DNA from: an uncultured Methanobrevibacter sp.
GTDB lineage: Archaea; Methanobacteriota; Methanobacteria; Methanobacteriales; Methanobacteriaceae
Length of the DNA: 42,545 nt
NCBI RefSeq assembly: GCF_937881195.1
Contig: NZ_CALGFC010000060.1
Location: forward strand, 1 to 42,545
Reading direction: 5' to 3'
Shown here one piece after another: positions 1-7,776 of this stretch; positions within the stretch are counted from its first letter, which is position 1; each line of letters begins with the position of its first letter. The notes under the pieces were generated by a model. The model was not told the origin of the DNA. It did not search any database and was given only the letters and a program-made list of their open reading frames with translations. Position numbers and translations under genes: made by a program.

Positions 1-2
1 TT

Positions 3-71
3 TTAGAAAAGATAACTTGGATATTTTTTGCTATTTCATGGGTATTTATAGCTTTATCTATATTGGTGTAA
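3..71 (+). CDS. 3' end of a membrane protein gene (partial)
   Basis: The first 69 bases stay open in this frame and encode about 22 residues (LEKITWIFFAISWVFIALSI and on to a TAA at 69-71). They read as one hydrophobic membrane-spanning segment at the C-terminus of a protein whose body lies outside the window. A second frame is also open to 79, so the assignment rests on the membrane-like composition only. The shape recalls the last helix of a SecG-like subunit, but that cannot be supported from this much sequence. Confidence 0.35.
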   Translation, partial: LEKITWIFFAISWVFIALSILV

Positions 72-103
72 TCTTATAATTTTATTAAGTAAAAAAGGGG
101 TTT

Positions 104-736
104 TTGATTTTGTTAGCTATTTTTGGATTATTTCTTTTGATTGTTGAGGCATTGTTATTGGGCCTATTGTTTTGGGTTCTTTTTAAAATTGGTTTGTGGA
201 GATTTTTGGATAGGAATCTTCCTTTTTCTTTTTTCCGTGAAGGTTATGATGGGTCAATGAATTTAAATGGTTTAACTTATCAAGGGCAGTCTTTTTGGTT
301 AGCTATTCTTAGTTTGACTTTTAGTGTTTTGTTTTTGTTTATGGCTGTTGGTACTTTTGGGATTAAATTTGGTTTGTTTTTAATCTTTTTTGTGCCGGGT
401 ATTGTGCTTTTGTTGCGTATTCGTACTTTTAATGAGTCTAATATTTTGCCTGAAACTGGTTTAGGTTATGATCCCTTTTTGGGTTTTAAGTTTTCATTTT
501 TTTCTAGTTGGCCAGGTTTGATGTTTGGTTTTACAGGTCTTTTTTTAAATCCTATTCCATTGTATGTTCCTTTTTTAATTCCAATGGGGTTTATATTTGC
601 ATTGATTCCTCTATTTCCAGATTATATTAATAAATATTTGTCTTATGATATAAGATCTAAAAAAGCCTTTGATTTTTTCCAACCACTTGGTATATTTGGA
701 GTAATTCTTCAATTAGTGATTTGGGTAATATTTTGA
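104..736 (+). CDS. Multi-pass membrane protein of unknown function
   Basis: A 210-residue, very hydrophobic protein. It starts at a TTG preceded by a GGGG run; no ATG lies near. Membrane segments are visible at about residues 2-30, 60-82, 85-105, 133-150, 155-175 and 192-210, with a short polar loop around 40-58 and another near 110-130 (FNESNILPETGLGYDP). There are no charged catalytic motifs and I recognise no family. It follows the preceding partial gene by about 30 nt, so the two may be co-transcribed. Codon use matches the neighbouring genes, which supports real coding. Confidence 0.75.
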   Translation: MILLAIFGLFLLIVEALLLGLLFWVLFKIGLWRFLDRNLPFSFFREGYDGSMNLNGLTYQGQSFWLAILSLTFSVLFLFMAVGTFGIKFGLFLIFFVPGIVLLLRIRTFNESNILPETGLGYDPFLGFKFSFFSSWPGLMFGFTGLFLNPIPLYVPFLIPMGFIFALIPLFPDYINKYLSYDIRSKKAFDFFQPLGIFGVILQLVIWVIF

Positions 737-836
737 TTATTATTTAAAAATTAATATTTATACAATATATTTGTTTTAAATTTTAAAAAAAGTTTTTAAA
801 AAAAGTTTGTAATTTCATTTATAATTTAATATTTTT

Positions 837-1001
837 CTATCCAGCGATTCTTCTCCAAAAATATCTTTTTTCCATAATATTATATTTGTTTATTATGCAC
901 TCAAAAAAGTCAATTTCTTTAAATCTTCTAATTGGCAATTTTGCATATTTTCTATAATTTAAATATCTTTGTTTTAGAACATAGTCTATCTGACTATATA
1001 T
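837..1001 (-). pseudogene. Possible remnant of an unidentified gene
   Basis: Fifty-four consecutive sense codons before a TAG, with no usable start codon. The encoded segment is rich in aromatic and basic residues (KQRYLNYRKYAKLPIRRF in the middle, EKRYFWRRIAG at the end), unlike random AT-rich translation, which would be interrupted about every 15 codons. Upstream on the same strand short open pieces lie in other frames, as expected of a decayed gene. The composition recalls the C-terminus of a transposase or nuclease, but I cannot name a family. Confidence 0.3.
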
Positions 1002-1150
1002 TCATTAATTCTTTGTTAATCTAACTAAATTAGCTTTAGAATTTTATGAATTATATTTATAGTTGGATTGCTGTTGACATGCCTATAATATTTGTGTTAA
1101 TGGTTGTTGTTATGTGATTGAAGATTTTTTTTATTTATTTATATAAATTT

Positions 1151-1167
1151 AAGATACTAAGTATTTT
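1151..1167. promoter_or_regulatory. Inverted repeat AAGATAC-TAA-GTATTTT
   Basis: Imperfect 7-bp inverted repeat with a 3-nt spacer. The same element (AAAATAC-N3-GTATTTT) occurs at 13174-13190 and 15947-15963. Here it is about 35 bp upstream of the nearest TATA-like sequence. Confidence 0.35.
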
Positions 1168-1237
1168 TATTATTCAATATTATTTTATTATTACAACAAC
1201 AAACTATATATAATATTTATTGTATATTAATGTTGTA

Positions 1238-1265
1238 TGTTCAATTATTTTATATATATTGAACA
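1238..1265 (+). promoter_or_regulatory. TATA box inside an 8-bp inverted repeat
   Basis: TGTTCAAT (1238-1245) and ATTGAACA (1258-1265) form a perfect 8-bp inverted repeat that brackets the T/A-rich TATA box (about 1248-1257). Transcription would begin near 1278-1282, about 30 nt before the start codon at 1311. A protein bound to this repeat would occlude TBP, so it looks like a repressor operator. Confidence 0.45.
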
Positions 1266-1310
1266 ATTTTAATTTACAATAAAAACATATTTCATTGGGG
1301 GGAATGAAAA

Positions 1311-2147
1311 ATGAAAAAATATTTGTTAATTATATTAATAACCCTTTTAATAGGGAGTATTTCAGCGGTTATGGCTGATAATGGTACACTAGAGAGTGAT
1401 AGATTAGTTATTCTTAATGAAAGTGGAAATAATGTATCTTACAACGCAGTATCTATTGATGAGGAAAGAAGTATATATATTGGTTCAAATGTAAGTACTA
1501 AAGAAAATATAACAACTAGAGATGGTGTTATTAACTATATTGTCAATAATTGGTATGAAGGATTAAATGAAACTGAAAATTTTACAGAGTTTCAAAATGG
1601 CATTTGGAATTTGTCACAAAACACCTCATTACCTTTTAAACAGTATCCTGATAATTATAAACAACAAAGAGTCCATGAATATCAGAAAATAACCACTCAG
1701 CAAAATATTAATGGTTCTTTATATAATGTTACTAAATGGACAGAAATCATAGATACTTTCACATTTCGTATGACTGGTGATGGATGGGGTGTAGGTGTTC
1801 AGGATTTAATGATCTTCCTTTTTGATAGTCAAAGTATAAATCATACAGAATTAACTCTAATTCCTAATGATGTGAATAATAACACAACTAATAACACAAC
1901 TAATAACACAACTAATAATACAACTAATAATAATACTAATAACAATACTAATTCAAATAATAAAACAGATTTGGAGAATAAAACTAAAAATGCAACCAAT
2001 ATTTATGAAGATCCTAATTTAAAAAGTAATAATGTTATAACTGATAATATTACTACTTCTGCTAATATGAGAGAAACAGGAATACCAATAATAGCAGCAA
2101 TATTAGTATTATTGGCAAGTATTGGCGTATTAGCTCGTAAAAAATAA
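1311..2147 (+). CDS. Secreted, Asn/Thr-rich wall-anchored protein
   Basis: A 278-residue exported protein. Residues 1-22 form a signal peptide (MKKY, hydrophobic core, cut near AVMA-DN). Residues 23-185 are a soluble domain with many N-X-S/T sequons, which I do not recognise. Residues about 188-222 are a low-complexity NNTT/NNNT stalk built from a 12-bp DNA repeat that supplies overlapping glycosylation sequons. The C-terminus has a METGIP-like motif (RETGIPIIAA), a membrane helix and the basic tail ARKK, a tripartite layout typical of sorted or anchored archaeal surface proteins. The ATG has a G-rich Shine-Dalgarno run (1297-1302). A strong terminator follows. Probably a glycosylated surface protein; substrate or partner unknown. 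Confidence 0.8.
   Translation: MKKYLLIILITLLIGSISAVMADNGTLESDRLVILNESGNNVSYNAVSIDEERSIYIGSNVSTKENITTRDGVINYIVNNWYEGLNETENFTEFQNGIWNLSQNTSLPFKQYPDNYKQQRVHEYQKITTQQNINGSLYNVTKWTEIIDTFTFRMTGDGWGVGVQDLMIFLFDSQSINHTELTLIPNDVNNNTTNNTTNNTTNNTTNNNTNNNTNSNNKTDLENKTKNATNIYEDPNLKSNNVITDNITTSANMRETGIPIIAAILVLLASIGVLARKK
1869..1966 (+). repeat. In-frame 12-bp AAYACAACTAAT repeats
   Basis: About four near-identical 12-bp units followed by degenerate units, all in frame, encoding NNTT repeats. Replication slippage here would change stalk length in four-residue steps without breaking the frame. Confidence 0.75.
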
Positions 2148-2168
2148 TAAAATATACTATTTTTTTAA

Positions 2169-2201
2169 TTAAGCCATTTAAATGGCTTAAAATTTTTTTT
2201 T
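2169..2201 (+). terminator. Perfect palindrome plus T run
   Basis: An 11-bp perfect inverted repeat (TTAAGCCATTT and its complement, 2169-2190) is followed by a run of nine T (2193-2201). It lies 22 bp after the surface-protein stop. The palindrome could act in both directions for the convergent gene pair, though the T run favours the plus strand. Confidence 0.7.
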
Positions 2202-2489
2202 AAATTATATCAATAACTTTAAAAAATCAGATAAAAATTGATTAATATTGAATTTTAGACAATTTATTTTCTATTACTTGATTAATGGGTACCATATTTA
2301 ATGATAAAAAATAGCTATTCTATAGTTATATATGTGAATATCATCATTTTTTATACATTATATTATATAATTTTTTGTTTTAATTTATCATTTTGATGGA
2401 TGATTTAAATTTTTTCAATATTAAATTAAACTAAAAAGATTAAAATAAATTAGGGGTGTTTAAAATATTTTAAATTATCTTTTAATTGT
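2202..2489. other. Spacer between convergent genes
   Basis: AT-rich sequence between two converging genes. I see no ORF, RNA or conserved element beyond the terminator at its left end. Confidence 0.5.
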
Positions 2490-2852
2490 TTATTCTGATA
2501 GTTTATTGCCGTTCATGTCGTAAACATTCATAATTATGTTGGCATTTGTATTTAAACCAACAGTTTGATTTCTCTCAACTTCTGCTTTGAAACTTTGATT
2601 AAAGTCTCCGGATAAAGCAATTACATCTGCTTGATATAAATAATAAACTTCAGTACCATTTTGAATAGCTACAAAAAAACCATCTGTATAAGCAGGTTCG
2701 CCTTCTTCTAATAAATGAACATCTGTGATGTTATCAAATGTTTCTAATTTTGGTTCTGATTCAAAAAAACCAAAAAATGCAGATGCAGAACTTATACTTG
2801 CAAACAATCCAATTAATAAAAGGATTATAATTATTTTATTTCTAATTCTCAT
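2490..2852 (-). CDS. Small secreted protein of unknown function
   Basis: A 120-residue protein. Residues 1-25 are a clear signal peptide (MRIRNKII, hydrophobic core, cut near ASA-FF). The mature part of about 95 residues has no cysteine and two N-X-T/S sequons (QNGTEV, FNQSF and RNQTV). Predicted beta-rich, with a C-terminal IIMNVYDMNGNKLS strand-turn. It starts at an ATG with a weak GGAAAG site. It stands alone and converges on the surface-protein gene. I recognise no family; likely extracytoplasmic. Confidence 0.7.
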   Translation of the reverse strand: MRIRNKIIIILLLIGLFASISSASAFFGFFESEPKLETFDNITDVHLLEEGEPAYTDGFFVAIQNGTEVYYLYQADVIALSGDFNQSFKAEVERNQTVGLNTNANIIMNVYDMNGNKLSE

Positions 2853-3393
2853 TTTTAACTTTCCATTATAATATTTATATTTAGGTGTTTATGAATAATA
2901 TATAATAAGTTTTTATATTTAATTTTAAAAAGTATAAAAAAGAGAATAATGATAAATATTCATTTGGGAAATAAAATTGTATGAAATAGAATTCTAGTTA
3001 ATGAATATTATAAAAAGATGAAAAACCAAATTTGTTTAATTAATTAACAAAATTGGATAATAAAAAATAAAACAAGATTTTGAATAAAGTTTATTTGCTT
3101 TAAAAATGGGATTAAATGAATTAAAAGAAGGAATAGAAAATATAAAAATATCTATTTTAGATTATAATAAAATAGAAATATTTATATAAATATAGAAAGA
3201 TTTATATTTTTTTATAATTTTTTCTTTCAGTAAAATATACTAAACTTTTTATTAAAAGTATTCTAATTTACATTTCTAAAATAATAGTAATTAAAATATT
3301 GTTATGTAAGTTTATATTTTTTAATATAATTGTTATTTAAGTGAATATTTTAATAATTGTTCTTTTATTTATATTTAAAAAAATATAGGGGGT
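2853..3393. other. Gene-free spacer
   Basis: AT-rich spacer of 540 bp between divergent genes. One 27-codon ORF (3106-3189, plus strand) lacks a Shine-Dalgarno site and is not called. A TATA-like run just before 3380 probably serves the TPR gene. Nothing else is visible. Confidence 0.5.
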
Positions 3394-4497
3394 TTGAAAT
3401 TGTTATTTGGTAATTTAAAATTAAAAAGAGATTTTAATAATGCTTTAAAGCTTGAAAATAATGGTAATTATGAGAGGGCTTCTGAAATTTTTGAAAGTTT
3501 GATAAAAAAGAATTATAAAGTTGTTGAATCTTATTTTCATCTTTCTAAGAATTTTTATGAGATGAAAAAATTTGAAAGATCATTAATTTATATTGATAAA
3601 TACTTAAATATAAATCCTACGGATATTAATGGTTTAACTGAAAAATCTCTCTCTTTAATGAAACTTAAACGGTTTGAAGAAGCATTGAACATTTTAAATG
3701 AAAATTTAAATAATGATTTTAATAATCCTATAGTTTTCAATATTAAAGGTACTATATTTTATGAACAACAGAAGTTTGAAGAAGCTTTAAATTACTATAA
3801 AAAAGCTTATAATTTAGATAAAGAAAATATTAGTTATTTGAATAATCTTTCGATGACTTTTGATAAATTGAAAAGGTTTAATAAAGCTTTAAAATGTTGT
3901 GATAAAGGTTTAAGCTTGAATCCTAGTCATTATTCTTTACTTTTTGGAAAAGCTTTTATTTTATCTGAATTAAAGAGATTTGATGATGCATTAAATGTTT
4001 ATGATGAAATTTTAAAAAATGATAAAAATAATTATAAAGTGTTATTCAATAAAGGCAATATTTTATTTAAAAAAGGATATTATAAAGAAACTTTATCATA
4101 TTACAATCAGGCTTTAGATTTGGATCCTGATAATTTAAATATTATGATAAGCATCGGGTTTGTTTTAGATAATATGAAGTGTTATGATGAGGCTTTAGAA
4201 GTTTATAATAAATGTTTAAATTTAGATTCTGAAAATGGGGATGTATTTAATAATATTGGCGAAATATATTATCATCAAAAAAAATATGAAAAAGCTTTAG
4301 AATATTATAATAAAGCTTTGGATTTTGATTCTGATGATATCTTTATTTTAAATAATAAACTTAATGTTTTATATGAATTGGATCGTTTTGATGAGGCTTT
4401 AAAAATTTGTAATAGTATTTTAGATATGAAAAATAATGATAATAATGCTTTAAAATGTCGTGATAGAATTTTAAAAAAGATTAAAAATGATATGTAG
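3394..4497 (+). CDS. TPR-repeat protein
   Basis: A 367-residue soluble protein made almost entirely of tetratricopeptide repeats. About ten 34-residue units are visible, each with the small-residue/aromatic pattern (for example FEEALNYYKKAYNLDKENIS and YDEALEVYNKCLNLDSENGD). There is no signal peptide or membrane segment, so it is a cytoplasmic scaffold for protein-protein contacts; the partner is unknown. The start is ambiguous: a GGGGG run (3388-3392) sits one base before TTG 3394 and seven before TTG 3400. The family is frequent and variable in number in Methanobrevibacter-type genomes. Confidence is high for the fold and low for any role. Confidence 0.85.
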   Translation: MKLLFGNLKLKRDFNNALKLENNGNYERASEIFESLIKKNYKVVESYFHLSKNFYEMKKFERSLIYIDKYLNINPTDINGLTEKSLSLMKLKRFEEALNILNENLNNDFNNPIVFNIKGTIFYEQQKFEEALNYYKKAYNLDKENISYLNNLSMTFDKLKRFNKALKCCDKGLSLNPSHYSLLFGKAFILSELKRFDDALNVYDEILKNDKNNYKVLFNKGNILFKKGYYKETLSYYNQALDLDPDNLNIMISIGFVLDNMKCYDEALEVYNKCLNLDSENGDVFNNIGEIYYHQKKYEKALEYYNKALDFDSDDIFILNNKLNVLYELDRFDEALKICNSILDMKNNDNNALKCRDRILKKIKNDM

Positions 4498-4730
4498 TTT
4501 TTTTTATTAATTATGCATATTTCATTATTCAATATAATCAAAATTTGGGATTTTTGTTTTAAAGAATATGGTTTTTTCATTATTTATTTTGGAATGGAAT
4601 ATTTTTAGGGTTAAAATTTAATATTAACAAATTTAATATTCTATATCTTTTTATTTCAATTTTAATTAAATTAAAATATAAATAAAATTTATAGAAATTA
4701 AAATATAAACAGATTAAATAAAGTGGTCAC

Positions 4731-4877
4731 ATGAATCTTAAAAATGAAAAAGAGATGCAATTTCATAAATTGTTTTTAAAAACTATAACAACAAAAGATG
4801 AAAAAGAATTAGAAATTGCTGAAAAAGAATTTGAAAAGTTTAGAAAAGAAAATCCTAAACTTACTGATGAAATCTAA
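4731..4877 (+). CDS. 48-residue charged protein
   Basis: A short ORF, ATG to TAA, with a GTGGT Shine-Dalgarno-like site 3 nt before the ATG. The product is highly charged and probably helical (repeated EKE/KEFEKFRKE pattern) with a short N-terminal MNLKNEKEMQFHKLF. Codon choice resembles real genes nearby, and the ORF sits isolated between the TPR gene and the KH gene. I recognise no family. It could be a small regulatory or helical-adaptor protein, or spurious. Confidence 0.45.
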   Translation: MNLKNEKEMQFHKLFLKTITTKDEKELEIAEKEFEKFRKENPKLTDEI

Positions 4878-5212
4878 AGTCATAGATGGACTGAATATTG
4901 AGAATAATTCATTGCTTTTAACTTATTTTAAAGTATAATCTTAAAATATTTTTTTTAAATATTTAATAGAATGATTTAATGAATCAATCATTTAATAAAT
5001 TATTTATAATTAATTTAATAAACTATTTATAAGTGAAATGTTTAATAGTTAATTGATAGATAATTTAATAGGTTATTTATGAGTGGAATATTTTGTAAAT
5101 TATTAATTAATGAATTTAATAAACCATATATATTGGTGAAATCTTTAATGGATCATTTATGAATTAATTTTTTTGATGAATTTTTTATTATAATTTTTAT
5201 TGAGGTGATGAT
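4878..5212. other. Spacer with degenerate AT repeats
   Basis: About 335 bp with loosely repeated TTTAATAAAYYATTTAT motifs. No ORF or RNA signal is seen. Confidence 0.5.
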
Positions 5213-5731
5213 TTGCCAACAACAGAAAGTCTTAAAATTCCTTTAGATAGATTAGGGCCTTTAATTGGATTAAACGGTGCAGTTAAAAAAGAAATTGAAT
5301 CATTAACTGGTACTTCATTATATATTAATAGTAACGATGGAACTGTGGTTATTTCACCTACTGAGGATATGGAAGATCCTTTCGCTGTTTCAAAAACATA
5401 CGAAATAGTTAAATCTATTGGTAAAGGTTTCCATCCTGAAAAAGCTATTCAATTAAATGATGATGATTATTATTTAGAAATAATTGAATTAGAAGCATAC
5501 TCTGGTGAATCTAAAGAAGAATTAGATAAACAAACAAAAAGAGTAATTGGTAGAAATGGTATGGTTATAAATACCATAAGTGAACTTGCTGAAATATCCA
5601 TAAAAATTTATGGTAATGAAATTTCCTTAATTGGTAATTTCGACAATGTGATGTTAGGCAAAAAAGCATTTGTCATGATTTTAAATGGATCAAAACATAA
5701 ATCTGTTTATGAATTTTTAAAAACTAGCTAA
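5213..5731 (+). CDS. KH-domain rRNA assembly protein (Dim2/Pno1-like)
   Basis: A 172-residue cytoplasmic protein with two KH domains. The first (about residues 8-55) contains DRLGPLIGLNG, the second (about 108-165) KRVIGRNGMVINTI; each has the GxxG RNA-contact loop. Size and architecture fit the archaeal Dim2/Pno1 (Krr1-like) family, which binds the 3' end of pre-16S rRNA during small-subunit assembly. The start is TTG, fixed by GAGGTG at 5202-5207 with a 5-nt spacer. In many archaea this gene sits with rio1 and eIF1A; neither is beside it here. Confidence 0.85.
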   Translation: MPTTESLKIPLDRLGPLIGLNGAVKKEIESLTGTSLYINSNDGTVVISPTEDMEDPFAVSKTYEIVKSIGKGFHPEKAIQLNDDDYYLEIIELEAYSGESKEELDKQTKRVIGRNGMVINTISELAEISIKIYGNEISLIGNFDNVMLGKKAFVMILNGSKHKSVYEFLKTS

Positions 5732-6061
5732 ACATTTAAAACAATAAAATGAACATTAAATGATTTTTATTGGAAATATATTTCATTACTAAAAACTTAA
5801 TTCAGTTAGTGGAAAAATTGCACATACTGTAAATTAATTGAAAAAGTATGTTTAAAATATATTTTAAATATATTTTAAGTATATTTTAAGTATATTTTAA
5901 GTATATTTTAAATATTTAAATTAGCAATGATTTTAATTATTGAGTTTATTATAATTATTTTATAATTTAAAAATAGAATTTTAACTATTTAGTTTAATAT
6001 ATTAATTTTATAATTTAAAAATAGAATTTTAACTATTTATTTTTATATAAGTTTTATAATT
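5732..6061. repeat. AT-rich spacer with direct repeats
   Basis: Contains TATATTTTAAG-type short repeats (about 5850-5920), then a 34-bp direct repeat beginning TTTTATAATTTAAAAATAGA at 5958 and 6006, with a partial third copy at 6052 that runs into the 3' end of the first RNA gene below. No ORF is seen. Confidence 0.55.
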
Positions 6062-6265
6062 TAAAAAATAGATGAATTGATTGTACTGTTTTTTGTATGA
6101 CATATGCTTTTTTTGTATACCTTAGGTTGAGAAGATAATATTTAAATTATGGGTAACATATGTGGAGACATAAAAAAACTAATACATCAACTCATAGTTC
6201 TACCTTTTTAGAGAGTATTTAGGTAGGTACGTTATGACATATATTGAACTGTATATATGTTCACA
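6062..6265 (-). ncRNA. Structured small RNA, copy A
   Basis: One of two related RNA genes. On the minus strand a BRE-like TTTCGAAA (6297-6304) and TATA box TTTATATAG (6286-6294) predict a start near 6264. The RNA then has a 5' hairpin (8-bp ACATATAT stem, loop ACAGUUCA), a second hairpin with a 6-bp CUACCU/AGGUAG stem (6200-6226), a long-range helix pairing 6185-6195 with 6072-6082, and a U run (6063-6068) as terminator. A 73/74-nt identity with copy B covers the promoter and 5' hairpin. In the long helix one A-C mismatch on the plus strand is a G-U pair on the minus strand, supporting minus transcription. No protein is encoded. The family is not one I recognise; boundaries are predicted, good to a few bases. 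Confidence 0.75.
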
Positions 6266-6304
6266 TCGTTACTTTATCATTTTTACTATATAAATCTTTC
6301 GAAA
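6266..6304 (-). promoter_or_regulatory. Promoter of RNA copy A
   Basis: TATA box at 6286-6294 with a palindromic TTTCGAAA at the BRE position (6297-6304). Similarity with copy B stops immediately upstream of this element, marking the promoter edge. Confidence 0.7.
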
Positions 6305-6399
6305 TAATTCTAATAATTCTTAAAATTATATAAAAAGTATATACAAGACTATGTTTTATGATTAATTAACATAATATCAATTTTTAATTTTAGCCTCCA

Positions 6400-6870
6400 T
6401 AATACTTATTTTAAAATTAAATAAATATCATAATTATTATCAATATTATCATTATTATCATTATTATCAGTATTATCAATATTATCATTTATCTGTATTA
6501 TCATTATTATCAATATTCTAAATATTATTGATCTTATTCTTTTCATTAATTATTTTCATTAATATTTTTACTAATTATTTTAAAATTCATTAAACTAATT
6601 GTCTTAAAATACAAGTTATCATACTTAATATAATAATAATTTATAAATTCAATCAGTCCATTATCATTAAGTTAATAGCTATTTCAAATTTTATTAATAT
6701 AATGAGAATATAAGATTAATAAAAATATTAAGATAATATCAATAATAAAATAAAATTTAATATCAATAATAAAATAAAATTCAATATCAATAATAAAATA
6801 AAATTTAATATCAATAATAAAATAAAAATTTAATAAAAATAATAATTGGTAATTATATGGATTAAATCAC
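6400..6870. repeat. Low-complexity spacer between the RNA copies
   Basis: Two blocks: a run of ATTATC/ATTATTATCA microsatellite (about 6430-6530), and four tandem 24-bp units beginning AATATCAATAATAAAATAAA at 6735, 6759, 6783 and 6807. No ORF is seen. Confidence 0.7.
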
Positions 6871-6879
6871 TGTTTTTTA

Positions 6880-7084
6880 AAAAATAGATGAGTTGATGAT
6901 TAGTTTTATATGGCATATGTATTTTTTAATGATCTTTGGTCGTGTTTCGTAGGTTGAGAAGATAATAATTGTGGGTACCATACAAGGAGACATTAAAACT
7001 TAAACATCAACTCATGATTCTACCTAGTAGAGAGTATTTAGGTAGCTAATTATGACATATATTGAACTGTATATATCTTCACAT
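6880..7084 (-). ncRNA. Structured small RNA, copy B
   Basis: Second copy, about 820 bp from copy A. Same order: promoter (TTTATATAG at 7104-7112, TTTCGAAA at 7115-7122), predicted start near 7083, 5' hairpin with the ACAGUUCA loop (stem 6 bp here), CUACCU/AGGUAG hairpin (7020-7045) with loop AAAUACUCUCUA, an 11-bp perfect long-range helix (7005-7015 with 6888-6898), then a U run (6879-6885). The inside of the long helix diverges from copy A except for AUGUCUCC and a 17-nt block at 6950-6966 (minus-strand AUUAUCUUCUCAACCUA). Three conserved CU-rich segments look unpaired and could base-pair with Shine-Dalgarno sites. Function unknown. Confidence 0.75.
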
Positions 7085-7122
7085 CGTTACTTTATCATTT
7101 TTACTATATAAATCTTTCGAAA
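7085..7122 (-). promoter_or_regulatory. Promoter of RNA copy B
   Basis: Identical to the copy A promoter over TTTCGAAA, the TATA box and the region down to the predicted start. Confidence 0.7.
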
Positions 7123-7245
7123 TTTTTCTAAAAAAGTATAAAAAAAGTATAAGATTTATAGCTAATATCCATTTACTGTTCATTAACTATAAACTCAAAT
7201 TGTATATTTTACAATATTTTTAATCATTAGCTAAAAATTTCATCA

Positions 7246-7716
7246 TTAGCTAAAGAAACTATTAATAAGGGCCTTTATATCTCCATTTACATTATCTCCA
7301 GACCAAGTTATAGCTACAGTACTATTCCTAACTTTGAAGAATGCTTTTGAAGTTCCATTATTACTAAATATTTCAATTTCATGTCCATTAACATCTAAAA
7401 CAGTCATAACAGCTGAATCAGAATCCATAGATTTATTTAAATCACTAGTCCAATTTGTGTTATTTATGTTAATAATTAAATCATTAGAAATATAGCTATT
7501 TCCGGTACTAATTCCATCAACTACATTTCCACTTTGACTAGTTCCTTGTTCATATTTTGGAGGTATTTTAAATGTTATCCCAACTACAGTTTTATTTTTC
7601 CAATCACTACTATCACTAGGTTCATTGTTATTAAAAACACCCAATGCAAATGCTGCTCCTATTGCTATTATAGCTATTACAATAATAATTATTATAGCTA
7701 AATATTTTTTTTTCAT
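7246..7716 (-). CDS. Membrane-anchored extracytoplasmic protein
   Basis: A 156-residue protein with a basic N-terminus (MKKKY), one membrane helix or uncleaved signal at residues 5-27, and an external domain with several N-X-S/T sequons. The C-terminal part ends in VAITWSGDN followed by INSFF, shared with the protein at 39731-40444 (VAIGWQGDN and IESFF), so the two are paralogues. The start is fixed by GAGGTG with a 5-nt TTTAA spacer before ATG. Role unknown; likely a cell-surface protein. Confidence 0.75.
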   Translation of the reverse strand: MKKKYLAIIIIIVIAIIAIGAAFALGVFNNNEPSDSSDWKNKTVVGITFKIPPKYEQGTSQSGNVVDGISTGNSYISNDLIININNTNWTSDLNKSMDSDSAVMTVLDVNGHEIEIFSNNGTSKAFFKVRNSTVAITWSGDNVNGDIKALINSFFS

Positions 7717-7776
7717 TTAAACACCTCTATTAAATTATCCAATAAAATTAAATTAATAAAATTAGGTCAATAAATT

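Larger units (their letters stand above)
737..1310. other. Gene-free spacer with a decayed ORF and promoter
   Basis: AT-rich spacer of about 570 bp. It holds a possible protein remnant on the minus strand (837-1001), an AAGATAC-N3-GTATTTT inverted repeat (1151-1167) and the putative promoter/operator of the next gene (1238-1265). I see nothing else. Confidence 0.6.

Noticed and set aside
3106..3189. 27-codon ORF in the spacer before the TPR gene
   Set aside because: Short, no ribosome-binding site, composition not distinct from spacer.
4305..4580. Antisense ORF opposite the TPR gene end
   Set aside because: Shadow of the TPR codons, with no ribosome site or recognisable motifs.
6430..6830. 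Repeats between the RNA copies as a CRISPR array
   Set aside because: The units are contiguous low-complexity 24-mers without unique spacers, and no cas genes are present.
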